Shown here piece after piece: positions 41,366-52,077 of a stretch of DNA of 64,000 nucleotides (the stretch's first letter is position 1; each line of letters begins with the position of its first letter). This DNA comes from Aureobasidium sp. EXF-3400 (lineage: Eukaryota > Ascomycota > Dothideomycetes > Dothideales > Saccotheciaceae): contig SWBL01000037.1 of the NCBI GenBank assembly GCA_024195585.1, positions 1 through 64,000 on the forward strand, in the 5' to 3' direction. Both the position numbers and the translations under genes were made by a program. The notes beneath the pieces are model-generated. The model had not been told where the DNA came from. It ran no database searches and worked only from the letters and a program-made list of their open reading frames with translations.

Positions 41366-42750
41366 CTATGCAGCGACAACCTCCTCAACAGTACCCTTCT
41401 TCTCGATAGCCTCCGCCGGCTTGGCGTCAACAGCAGGGTTGTTCTGCACCATACGCTGCAACTGGTCAGCAGTTTGATTGAGCAACATCTCAACATTAGA
41501 TTTGGAAGAAGTAGGAGCTTCGAGTATGCTTGATGAAAGCATTGAATCGATGGGAGGGGTTGAAGTGTTTTCTTCCGAAGCAATGGGGTGGTTTGAAGTG
41601 TTTTCTGGCGTCTCGACGCTCTTCAGGGCAAGGAGTTGGGTGGGGGACAGGGATTTAAAGTAAGTGGCCATGGCTGTGCATACCAGGAGGTTGCGGAGCA
41701 GGATCATGATTGTGACTTTGCCGACCGCGGGCACGTAGATCGAGGCGTGTTCTTTGACTTGTGGTGTGAAGTTCTGTTGGTGTTGGGGATGTCGAGTCAG
41801 TCTTTTGTTCTCCGTTCCTCTTTCTATTGCCTCTCAGAGGAAACTCACCTTCTCACTCGAGAAGTTGATACACACGGCACCGTCTCTGATCTTCTCAACG
41901 GGAACCTTGAACTTGTCGCCAGGGACACCGCTAATGACAACATCGCTGATGGCAAGGCAGTCGTCCATTGTCATGTCGGGCTTCTCCTCGACAACGTGCT
42001 GCTGGTTGCGCAGACCCTGGCCTCTGCTGAATCTTTGCACACCAGTCACGTCGACCGAGTAGACCTCTGCACCATCGTTCGCCAACAGAGCAGCCAAGGG
42101 TCTTCCGACAACCTCACTTCTGTTGATGACAGTGATTCTTCTGCCCCAAAGTCTCTTTCCATAGTCCAAGATGGTGTTGTAGATGTTGAGGTATTCGAGG
42201 ATCTTGATCATGGCGAGAGGAGTGCAAGGCAGGATGGACTTTTGAGTGTTGTGGGGAGGATCGAGGAAGCGGATGTTTTGGTACATGTTGTTGATGAGCT
42301 TGGGTGACAGACCCTCGACGTCCTTGTGCATGTCGACAACATATTGGATGGTGCGGTCGCGCGAGGTGTTGAAGACGGGGTAGTAAACCAAGATGCCGTC
42401 TACGGTATCGTCGGCGTTGGCGTCGCGAATGGCTTCTTCGAGCTCTTCACGCTCGACCTCACGAAGAGTGAATGCAAAGCCGCTTGATCATGTTAGCCCG
42501 GAGCGCCTTGTCTTGACTCGTGGTCTCTCGTGGAACGAAGAGAAGAGGAAGAGGGTCGGGCTCACTTGTCGACACAGGTCTTGCCAGTCCAGTCAGCGTA
42601 CATGCGGGCTGCCGGGTCCTTGTTCGCTAAGAAGCCAACAAGGTGAGGCTTGCGATGCAGTTTGGCCAGTCCTTCGGCCACCTCCGCCTGGAGCTTCTTT
42701 GCGATGTTGGCCGCAAGGACGACCTTGCACGAAGTGGGGTTGGTGCTCAT
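41366..42750 (-). CDS. MTD1: Methylenetetrahydrofolate dehydrogenase [NAD+] with long C-terminal tail
   Basis: Cytosolic folate enzyme oxidising 5,10-methylene-THF to 5,10-methenyl-THF with NAD+, in one-carbon and purine metabolism. Exons (minus) 42750-42566, 42482-41849 and 41773-41366; introns 83 bp (GTGAGC..AAG with GCTAAC) and 75 bp (GTGAGT..CAG). Product is 408 residues. Core features are NKDPAARMYADWTGKTC, GILVYYPVF, the substrate-site VDMHKDVEGLSP, LPCTPLAMIKILEY, the Rossmann turn VINRSEVVGRPLAALLANDGA, and VPAVGKVTIMILLRNL. The core ends near residue 314; yeast Mtd1 is about 320 residues, so the remaining 90-odd (Ser/Thr/Pro/Glu-rich, with NVEMLLNQTADQLQRMV) are an extension. Divergent from MMS19. 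Confidence 0.92.
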
Positions 42751-43154
42751 ATTGATGGCTTCGGAACCAAGTCAATGGTCTCGAGATGCGAACTCGACGA
42801 GATTATTATAGCTGTTGAAGCTGCGGATTGTAACCTGCGACAGGAAGTGAGTACAAACAAAGAAAGCGCGCGCTTTGTCACAGGCCTATTATTCAAATTC
42901 TCCCAAGTCTTCCGAGTCACAGTTTCACCCCACCAGAAGCGTCCATCATGTAAAAAAAATGTTTCGGCATTGCGCCTGTCCAATCAGCTGCCAGAAACTC
43001 CGCAGAGCTTGGACCACAGCCGTCCAAAACACAACCATCGTCATTGCGTAACAGCCCGCCGCGCTCTCCAGAATTCAATCTCATCCAAGAGACCACGTAC
43101 AGAGGCAATCTAGACGTCAATGGATTGACATTCTGACAGTCACACAACAAAATC
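42751..43154. promoter_or_regulatory. Divergent promoter region, MTD1 / MMS19
   Basis: 404 bp between head-to-head start codons, one for folate metabolism and one for Fe-S protein maturation. The MMS19 side ends in GTCACACAACAAAATCATG, a good fungal start context. No regulatory motif that I can name. Confidence 0.5.
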
Positions 43155-46100
43155 ATGTCCGACATACAGCTCTACCTGGTCGAGGCCGACAAAAACAAGG
43201 ACGAGGCTAGAAGGCTGGCCGCTCGTTCTGCTGCTGCTCTTGCCAATGGAGACCTCAAGCTTGTTGAACTTATCGAAAATGCCGGCGAATACATCAACCA
43301 TGAGGATCCAACTTTGCGAATCAAATCGCTTTCTTACTTGGCTGATGTCCTGGAACAAGTCGCCCCAAAGGTCTTAAAAGGTCAACAGCGTAATCTGCTA
43401 TGCGGCTTCATCCTGACAAGGGTCTCCGATGACAGCGAAGGCACAGGTCATTGTGCGAGGGCGCTAATGGCTTTGGAGAGATTGGGCAAGTGGGATTCAG
43501 AAACCGCAGCTAATATCGCAAACACGTGGGTTGCCCCGTTCCAATCAAGCAGTGAAGCACGCGACTAATACTGCTATAGCTTTGTGAGCGACTCTCAGAT
43601 ACTACGCGATTACAAACTCCAAAGCGAGCGTTTCACAATCCTTCAGCTTCTGGACTTGTTGCTCAGGAACTATCGCAAGGCCCTCAAGGATCTGCACAAC
43701 GACGACCATGACTTCTTGGCCAGATTCATCACCTACTTTGACGGAGAGAAGGACCCTAGAAACCTCATGATTGTCTTTTCCATCCTGCAAGTCCCTATGA
43801 CCGAGTGGGACCTGGGTCCGCATGCACAGGATCTTTTCGACTCCGTCTTCAACTACTTCCCAATCACATTCAAGCCTCCTCCAGGCGACCCATATGGTAT
43901 CACAGCCCAAGATCTCAAGGGACGCCTCCAAGACTGCATCTCTACCTCCTCAGACTTTGCTCCATACTCTTTCCCTGCACTACTCGACAAACTTGATTCC
44001 AGCTCTATTAACACAAAGCGCGACGTCCTGGCCGCTCTCAAGGCCTGCGTCAATAACTACGAGCCAACTACCATATCTTTGTACTCTGTCACACTTTGGG
44101 ACTCGCTGAAGTTTGAGATCTTGAATGTAGAGGAGGAGGACCTAGCGCAAGAAGCACTTGCTATCCTTGCGGCAATTGCCAGTCAATTGAGCAAGGTCCA
44201 GGAAGGCGCATTGACCGCCTACCTCAAGCCTGTCATCAAGGAGTGCAACGAGCATCTTGAAGATGCCCCTACGAAACAATCCCAGGCTGCTGGTCGCATC
44301 ATCAACAGCATTGCAAAGACTTCTCCCGAACTCGCCAACACATTGACCAAGGCTGTTCTTCCCCACTTGTTCGAGCTTTTCCAATCATCCGAATCAATTG
44401 CCAAGAGGCGTGGACTCATCGAGGTCCTCAACTCATTGATCAGCGCAACCAAAGATGTCTCGGATCAATGGAAGATCTACAATGCCGAAGGCATCCTCGT
44501 GGCAGATCGTGCTGATGAGAGTGCGTTGCGCGATTGGAGTGCGGAAGCTCTGGAAGCCATGCTTAGAGCTGTGATCAACGCTCCTAAATCAGAGGTCTCC
44601 TTCCGTCTTTTTGCTATCGCAGGCCTTATCGGTATGATCAAGATTCCGAAGTTATTGGCTGATAGCGACGTTTCACGCATCATCGAGTCGTTCACAGACA
44701 TCATCATCCAAGAACGTTCTGCTGCAAACTCAGAGGTTGAAGGCGCAGCCATCAGTGGACTAGCTGTGGCTGCTCACCACAGTCCGATCATCACATCGGA
44801 AAAGGCTCTACCAACGTTCCTTGCCGAGTTACCAGACAACCCTACTCTGGGCTCAGGGTACGAGAAAGTGCTTGAAGCATTTACCAAGCTTAGCACAGAA
44901 ACACAGGTTTTCGATACGATTGTGTTACGCTTGAAGAACAAGCTACAAGCTGCCTTGCATCAACAAGCGAATATTACCTACATCCACGCACTCTTAATGG
45001 CCATTCTCTTTGCTTTCTCTAATGGGTCTCCTGGCACTGAAGACGGCGTCATCAAGTTCTCGTATTTCTCAGACATTGCAAAGCCACTTTTGGACCAAGC
45101 CCTGGGTCTCTCAGAAGGTGGTTCTCGCTCATTGAGCGATCACACAAGTACCGACATCATCGGCCGTATCAGTAACATCATTCTCAAATCACAAACAATG
45201 CATTTGCAGAATCAAGTGCTGGCAGAGTATGAGTCCACTTTTAGCTCATTCGGAAAGGACTCATCCGATGCCTACTCCAAAGCTGCCGTCATTGCTTCGC
45301 TACACCTCAACGCTGCTTTCCAGCGTGAGGCTCTGTCTCCTGAGTCAGCTACAAATCTTCTGGGGGCGCTGGCACGTACCGTAATTGATCAGTCAACATT
45401 ACCAAACGTTCAGCTTTCGGCACTTCGACAGACTGCTTTGGTGGTTAACAAGTTCATACCTCCAGCAGATCTAGAGCAGTCTTTGATCAGCACTTCTACG
45501 GACGTAGCATCTCTGCTTGGCCAGAGTCGCTCTTCCGAATCTATCATCCTAGCCTTCTCTATCGTGAAAGGTTTGTTGGTACAGGGCAAGAGTAACAAAT
45601 ACACAACATCTTATCTCCAAAGCTTGTTGGAACTATTGTCGGATACCACATTTGGAAGCGTGGCAGCCCGTGGCTTCGTTACGATCCTCGCACCTGAAGA
45701 CATCTTGTCTAAAGAGAACCACTGCTACGTTTCTGGTCTCTACAAACAAAAAACGTTCAACCAGACAGTACCCGTCATTTCGACTTCCAGCAAGACCGCC
45801 GACTCGGCCGTAAAATCGAACTACCTTGTCGCATTATCTGGAATTCTCAGATGGTTGCCCTACCCGATCATTGAGAATTCTTTGTCAACACTCGTTTTGC
45901 TTCTGCTACAATCTCTCGATTTGCAAGATCAGGCTCATCAAGATGTCAAATCCGCGACACTAGCCTCCTTGGAGACCGTCATCACGCAAAACGCATCAGC
46001 ACTTTTCGAGCACGCTTCGTCGTTGATATCGCGCTTGCTTGCATGTACCGCAGCCCCTGATAACACGCCACAGGTTCGCAAGGCTGCTTTGCGCTGCTTA

Positions 46101-46271
46101 ACACACCTCCCAACTCAGTTTAAACGGGAGGCGGTGGTTCCGTACAGGAGACAGGTTGTAAAGCGGTTGATGGCCTGTCTCGACGATGGAAAGAGAGCTG
46201 TGCGTACCGAAGCCGTTCGTTGCAGAACTGCTTGGCTCAGCCTTGACCAAGAGGATTCAGATGAGGAGTAG
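43155..46271 (+). CDS. MET18: MMS19/MET18 cytosolic iron-sulfur targeting factor
   Basis: Scaffold of the CIA targeting complex (with Cia1 and Cia2), which hands Fe-S clusters to DNA-repair and replication enzymes; historically a repair/transcription protein. Exons 43155-43525 and 43580-46271; intron 43526-43579 (GTGGGT..CTAATA..TAG, 54 bp). Product is 1,020 residues, usual for the family. The N-terminal MMS19 domain shows SLSYLADVLEQVAPKVL, GFILTRVSDDSEG, YFDGEKDPRNLMIVFSILQ, the PFPITFKPPP-like element (YFPITFKPPPGDPYGIT), and TKRDVLAALKACVNNY. The rest is all-helical HEAT repeats, ending with a typical C-terminal repeat (VRKAALRCLTHLP, KRLMACLDDGKRAVRTEAVRCRTAW) and an acidic tail EDSDEE. 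The exon join reads IANTFVSDSQILRDYK and is convincing. Confidence 0.93.
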
Positions 46272-47238
46272 AGTTCGAGACTATGATGGTTTGCTTGCGC
46301 CTCCATCGTGGAGAAAAAGCTATGACAAGGGGTGGGCTGTCGCCTCGAGTCTCGAGTCTCGAGCTTTTCGTGTCTTGAGAAATTTGTGTCAGATGGATGA
46401 TTACAGTTTGTTGTCAACAAGTCTCAACTTGAGTCATGCCTCCACTAGCATGGAGTTAGCCATATTTGACTTTGTTTTAGAATATAGACTTCTGCATTAG
46501 CTACCTGTCAAACGTCGCCATTGCTCGGAGTGAAGTTTGATGCTAGCAAATGACCATGATTGGTAGAATTTGGTACGGTTGAGTTTGTTCTAACGCTGTG
46601 AAGTTCTGACTTTATGTTTGTTCACACTCCATGGGCCCTTTTGAGGCTGTGGGGTCTAGTCAAAGCACACCGTTCTTGGTTGGGGTCTTTTTCGTTGGTC
46701 TCCCCAGTTGGACTGTGAGTGGGTTTCTCTGCTCCATCTGACCAATGAACCACCTCGGGAGGTGACCTGATCCACTAATCCGCACGTATGGGCGAGGTCA
46801 AGGCGTGCTGGGCGAGCAACCCGTTTCGATTGCGACTTCTGGTACCGACATTCGTCTGGCGAACGTGACTTCAGGATGGCGAAGGGATGTTGGGCTCGTC
46901 ACATTCGCATGTAACAGCGTGATGTGTGGTCCACTGTGTTTGTCGATCTTGTCTCGTTGTTCGATAGGCTGTGTAGAAGAGGGCTTTGTTTTCGCTTTTT
47001 GGGCATGTGGTTCCACTGCGTAGCATCGCTCTTGCTGGCTTCAGCTGCTGGAGGAAGGTATATATCAGCAGAGGCAAGAGCTCCCTGATTGTTCCTTTCA
47101 TTTGCAGCAGTAGCGAATTCTCTATCTCTGTCAGACACAACTTGGACGTTATCGTTCATCCCTCTTTGATCTTTTCGAATTATCGTCATATCACAATCAC
47201 TTTATCAGGATTCTCGACAATCCATATCCTCACACATC
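46272..47238. other. Intergenic
   Basis: 967 bp between MMS19 and a small disordered-protein gene, both plus strand. The last 150 bases look like a leader (TCACAATCACTTTATCAGG..CACACATC). Nothing else I can support. Confidence 0.45.
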
Positions 47239-48177
47239 ATGTCAACCTCGATATACGACCCATCACAAGATTCGAGTCGAAGTTCGACGAGATCTCGTCA
47301 TCGTCGCTCATCAATATCTTTGCATTCAAAACCTGGTCTCGGTCTCATCAAAACGATTTCAAAGGACTTCGTTCATGGTTGGCACACAACTACAGCTTTG
47401 CAGAAGGAACCAGCCACTTCACCATCGCCAGCTTCTGTGTCTCAACCATACAAGCCCAGACATGCCGCTCGCGATGCCATGAAGGGATTTACTCCTGTTG
47501 CAAGCCGTGGACCACAGGATGCTCAAGAAGCTGCGAGATCATCTTCCAACGAGTATAGTAAAGACCCATCTCGTTCTCGACAAGATTCTCTGGCACCAAC
47601 CTCTCCTATCACACAGGATACGACCAAACCATTAGCCTATGTAGAAGCAGGACTAATCCCCGACCACTCCTTCGATACATGGACCGCGGCATGGGATTCG
47701 GCCTACGAGCGACGAGTAGAAACTACTCATCATTGTGCTTCCCCGGCTTTCCCAACTTCTCCTCAGACATCAACCTCTACCCCTACCTCACCAACAACAA
47801 CAGAGCAGAGAAAACGCACACGAAGCACTCGCCCACCACTTACTGGTCGTCTCTCTGTGACAGATGCTGACGTCAAACGTTTTGTGTTCGTAAACAGAGA
47901 AGACAGAAAAAGGGGCTATGAGTCTCCCGAGTCGTTTTTGGTACCTAGACGAGGTAGTGAGGTACCGAGTTTGGTGTTTTCGGAAGGGTCGAGTAGGGAT
48001 AGCGGATTAGAAGATTTGGAAGAAGGAGATGAGGAGAGTGACGAGGAAGTGCGGGTTAAGATCAACAGTGAGGGAACAGAGGAGCGCGGTTTGAGGATGG
48101 ACAAAGCAGGGCAAAACGAGAAGAGATTTGAGAGAGTTTTTGTTGCACCTGTTATTGAGCATCCAGAGGTCGTATGA
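47239..48177 (+). CDS. Disordered fungal protein of unknown function (312 aa)
   Basis: Single frame of 312 codons with a good start context (CACACATCATGTC). Ser/Arg-rich N-terminus (SRSSTRSRHRRSSIS), a more ordered middle (GLIPDHSFDTWTAAWDSAYERRV), then RPPLTGRLSVTDADVKRFVFVNREDRKRGYESPESFLVPRRGSE, and an acidic region (LEDLEEGDEESDEE) near the end. Low complexity and no domain I recognise. The RLSVTDADVKRF and FLVPRRGS stretches look conserved and might be short linear motifs. A frame of this length with consistent codon use is unlikely to be chance, but only composition supports the call. Confidence 0.65.
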   Translation: MSTSIYDPSQDSSRSSTRSRHRRSSISLHSKPGLGLIKTISKDFVHGWHTTTALQKEPATSPSPASVSQPYKPRHAARDAMKGFTPVASRGPQDAQEAARSSSNEYSKDPSRSRQDSLAPTSPITQDTTKPLAYVEAGLIPDHSFDTWTAAWDSAYERRVETTHHCASPAFPTSPQTSTSTPTSPTTTEQRKRTRSTRPPLTGRLSVTDADVKRFVFVNREDRKRGYESPESFLVPRRGSEVPSLVFSEGSSRDSGLEDLEEGDEESDEEVRVKINSEGTEERGLRMDKAGQNEKRFERVFVAPVIEHPEVV

Positions 48178-50243
48178 AAGCATGGTGGTCATGTGAAAGT
48201 TGCTAAATGTGAAAGCATGCTCAACTACAAGTAATCTCAAATCTCGATAATCTACTACGATAGATCAAGGACGAACAAAGCTGCTCCTGAGAGATGCTCT
48301 CAATATGGGCAAGAGTGTCCTTGAGCACTTGCGCACCCAGCGCGATCTCGAGCGTAGCACCCTCAATGCCGAAGGCATGCGTCGTTCACTCTCGCGCGCT
48401 CAGTCGGCTTTCGATGCTCAGCACTTGCAGATAGGGAAGACGATCAGGTCTGACAAGCATACTCCTAGCTCTCTCTGTTTCTCTTGTGAGGTGTATGTAG
48501 GTCGAGCATTGGTGAAGGTCAAGAGGGAAGTCTGGGCATCTCAAATCAGCACACATGAAGCGCGAGGCTTTGGGCGACAGTGCCGTGAGCCCCTATCAAG
48601 AATATATAGGAATGGGGTATAGACAGAAGGGGCATTTTTAGGGCTCTCCTGTTGGATGATCGTTCCTGCTTCTGGTGTTGAATATCGTCAAGATTCTTAT
48701 CTTGAAGAATGGTCATCTGAGATAGCGGGGAGAGATGTAGATATCACTAGCCCAAGTATCTCCTCGATATTGCGTGACGTCGATCAATACTAATATCGAG
48801 ACAGTGACCTTCTGACGTGGTTGTAACCGCCGTCGTTGTTGCCGCTCGAGCTCTATACAAAGCGACGGTGCTATCTTCTTTCCTGTCTCTATATGCTTTC
48901 TTTCTAAGGAACACTGTGCAAGTGCTTCTGAGCATGTTCAGTACATCTTTTTCCATATTGAACTAGATCTTGCGCCTGCTAGTATATGTGAGAATAGAAG
49001 AACTTTGGTACAGTGACATGACACAATGGTGATCCTACAATCTGACATGAGTATAAGTCATCTGGTCAGTTGTCTGTGGTACTCAAGGAAGGCTGCTCCC
49101 AGCCATTAATGTAGTGTTTGTAGCAACTACGTCAAAAGATGTACCGTCAAGACACCCCCCTATAATCAACACCATTGTGCTGATCGAGGGACCTGTGAGT
49201 ACAGGCGCTCGTGGTATCGTGCTTGAGACCAACGCACGAGTGTTTTTCTCGGCATTTAAGCCTTTCGTTCATCGGGGCGACCCTCACAGACCCTCACACC
49301 ATCTCACCTTACCCAGGTAACTGCACCGAAGATAGATTCGTACTCTGACCATTTAAGGAACACCCATGAAACTTGCAGGTTGATGTGTTGCAGAAAGACA
49401 CCTGCGACAAGGCCGGGGAAGTGCATACCTTCCTTCTAAGTCGCTGACCTTAAGGGGATTCAAGTTGCCGATCCCATCACGTTCTTTGCTCGTGATGGGT
49501 GATGGGACCTCTGACCTTGTAGTGGTAGTTGGGCTTGGACTTGTCAATAAACTTGATCATGACTAGACTGGAAGTCTTTTATAAATCCGATGACGAGAAC
49601 GATCTACCAGCTGTTGCCGTTCCATCTGCGAATTTCACTGTTGTAGCTGCCGCAAAAAGGCAACCGCGCCCCAACCCTATTCAGGTGAGATATCAAGCTG
49701 TGCAGATTGAACAAGTATATTGGAATCAGGATGTGTATCATGTTGGCTTTTAGACGCTTCGATTTCAAGAGGGTAAATAGTAGGAAGGAAGCTTACCTCA
49801 ACCTACACGAAATCCATTCTGCGAGAACATCTTATACATCCAGCATTTCTCTGTCCAACAAGTTTACCATCTCATGATTGAGGGTATTGAAGTTTCCTCT
49901 GGAAGATACAATGACGTTTGTACATAGCCATCTCGCCCCGATATCACAACCCAGCCTATCAGAAACCATCCTAATCGAGATACGCATACCCAACCATCTA
50001 TATACACCAATGCGACAGCAAATTATTACTGTACTGCTTCGTGACTGTTCTGCTCCAACGATACCATACAGTTATCAAGTTTGACCAGACCAGTTAGGGA
50101 AGATACATGTATACTTTGCCCCTGAAGCTAACTAGGCAGCAACATAAATTTTTCTGCTCTGTACATAAACAAAGAGCTGCTGCTCTGAAACTCTGACTTG
50201 CGCAAGTCGACCTGTCTTATCATCGTCCATCATCGTTCCTGCA
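48178..50243. other. Intergenic with possible SNARE-like gene fragment
   Basis: 2.1 kb without an ordinary gene. It contains the SNARE-like fragment at 48257-48451 (listed) and an exact 9-bp inverted repeat (CCCATCACG / CGTGATGGG at 49473-49499) that I do not interpret. A frame from ATG 49559 to a GTGAGA at 49685 has protein-like composition but no relative I recognise. Confidence 0.4.
48257..48451 (+). pseudogene. Possible fragment of a Vti1-like Qb-SNARE
   Basis: One open stretch reads QGRTKLLLRDALNMGKSVLE, then HLRTQRDLERSTLN, then SLSRAQSAFDAQH. The order (GKSVLEHLRTQRDLE, then a second heptad block ending RA...F) resembles the region of Vti1-type SNAREs around GASILDELRGQREQI. No transmembrane anchor follows in any frame within 200 bases, and there is no upstream half of the gene. 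An acceptor-like TAG lies just before the stretch. Remnant of a duplicated exon, or coincidence of heptads; homology is suggested, not shown. Confidence 0.25.
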
Positions 50244-50900
50244 ATGGCCGAGGATATCCAGTCCGCATTCTGGGACTCTATACCTGACAACTTGCGCAAT
50301 GCCGTCGAACAAACAATTCCGGCAAACATCCTGGAGGAGAGATTGTCTTTGTCCACAGAACCCGGATCCCTGGAAACCAAATACACACACCTAGAAGGCC
50401 TTCTTCAAGACACGATCAACCAGGAGGAACAAACCAAGCAACCCTCTGAACAGACCGACCCGGTTCAAAGCACGAGTCATCCGAAACCCTCCGCTCTGTT
50501 CCCACTAGCCATGCTTCAAGTTGAAACAAAGCAATACACTGCCGCCGAAGAAACTTATCGCGAGCTTCTCGCTGCCAATTCACCTTCTCGACCCAATCTT
50601 GCCGCCATGTCGAATCTGATCGACGTGCTCAACTTACAGCACAAACATACCGAAGCACAAAAAATGGCAATGCAAGTGCTGCCATTGCTGCAGAAAGAAT
50701 TTGGAGCGAACAGTCCGCAGTATCTGGGTTGTATGCGGAAGTTGATGGACAGTTTGGCTGGACAAGGCAAAAGCGGGGAGGCAAGAGTGATGTATCAGAA
50801 GGGTATGGATTTGGTTGCTACGATTAGTGATGATGGTGTTAAGAAGGTGGAAGGTGATGCTATGCAGGAGATGGACAGGAAGATCGACTCGCTGGGTTAG
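50244..50900 (+). CDS. TPR-like fungal protein of unknown function (218 aa)
   Basis: Single exon, 218 residues. Starts MAEDIQSAFWDSIPDNLRNAVEQTIP in a good context (TCGTTCCTGCAATGG). After a Gln/Glu/Ser-rich linker (about residues 60-80) come two to three tetratricopeptide-like helix pairs: LFPLAMLQVETKQYTAAEETYRELL, AAMSNLIDVLNLQHKHTEAQKMAMQVL and MRKLMDSLAGQGKSGEARVMYQKGMDL. The order resembles kinesin-light-chain-type TPRs. Such repeats usually bind peptide partners; the partner is unknown. Codon use and a single clean frame support it as a real gene. Confidence 0.75.
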   Translation: MAEDIQSAFWDSIPDNLRNAVEQTIPANILEERLSLSTEPGSLETKYTHLEGLLQDTINQEEQTKQPSEQTDPVQSTSHPKPSALFPLAMLQVETKQYTAAEETYRELLAANSPSRPNLAAMSNLIDVLNLQHKHTEAQKMAMQVLPLLQKEFGANSPQYLGCMRKLMDSLAGQGKSGEARVMYQKGMDLVATISDDGVKKVEGDAMQEMDRKIDSLG

Positions 50901-52077
50901 CTTGTGGAGACGTTCTGCTGGCTATGTGAAGAGCATGGACAATGAACACCTGCTGGTGGAGAGTTGAGCAATCTAAACCCGGTTGTCAACTCTCGAGTGA
51001 CAGGACCCATGTCGTTGAGGAGCCCTGAACTGTGCTGTGACTTTCTGAAACTGATCCGTCAGCGAGCTGCTCCTCGAAGGTACGGGAAGAGCAAATCATT
51101 GTCAACATTGTCAGCATCGTACCAGGTAATAGAGTCTGACGATGGTGTAGGCTCTGATACGAAACGTAGTCAAAGATCTATATTTATCTTGGTGAACGAT
51201 ATCTACGTTTACAGAATGTTGTTTCAGGTTTGCAGCGGTGGTTTTCGATATGTGCTGCCATAGAGGCAGATCAAGAGGAAATGTGTGCCTCACGCAGAAA
51301 GATTGTCAACGGGCATGACATTGTTACAACTGTACAGATTGAGATACCTGCAGAGCTCTTATGTAAAACATGCTTGAGAATGTATGTTGGGAAGAGAGGT
51401 AGAGCTTATCGTCAATATAGACAGAGGTATTCGGTAGCAGTACAAACGAGGCGCAGGGTCGGTCTTAGCAATTGCCGACGTTCGTGGCTTCTTGGTACAA
51501 GGCTGGCCAAGCTTACTCGGGATGGCCTCGCTGCACCACAACATAAATAAAGAGCAAGCAGTCATTGAGCAGGGAATATAGCCTGTCGAATGGTGGAGCC
51601 CCACCTGGTTATATGAGTACAATAGTCAGGCTTGCAGGTCGGTCGTAGTGAAGTTCCGGTTGTGTTGTAGGTGCAAGATTGAGGTTAGCAGTGAGCAGAC
51701 GCCTCGGACCGAGATAAGTGTCAACAGCTTGCTTGCAACTCTGATGGCAAATAGCATGAACGGAAAGCAGATGCGACCGAGGAAGCAGTTCTTGAACAAA
51801 GTTCTGAACTGAACGTGATGAGAGATGAAAAGAGATCGGCAAAGAAATCGTGGCGGTAGATCGGAACCCCACTTGCTGCTCCGCATACACTTAGCCGCAT
51901 GAGATGAGGAGAGTACATTAATACATTGCGGAGCTGGAGGTAAGAACAGTAAGACGGCTGATCTCTCATCTTCTCAGCGAAGCCCTCTTTGCTTCTTCTT
52001 CGACATTTCGTGAGAATCGATTTGCTTCTTTCAATCTCTCGAAAAATATCGTTTGGTACAATTTGACCGCTGTCGAA
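50901..52077. other. Intergenic
   Basis: 1.2 kb between two plus-strand genes. Several short frames on both strands without coding features. The last 120 bases (CTTCTTCTTCGACATTTCG..TTCTTTCAATCTCTCG) are pyrimidine-rich, like a fungal core promoter. Confidence 0.45.

Noticed and set aside
49473..49499. Exact 9-bp inverted repeat with a 9-base loop, resembling a bacterial terminator
   Set aside because: Rho-independent terminators do not apply to a eukaryotic nuclear genome, and a stem of 9 bp can arise by chance.
49559..49753. Plus-strand frame starting MTRLEVFYKSDDEND with a GTGAGA that could be a donor
   Set aside because: Composition is protein-like, but neither a second exon nor a relative could be found.
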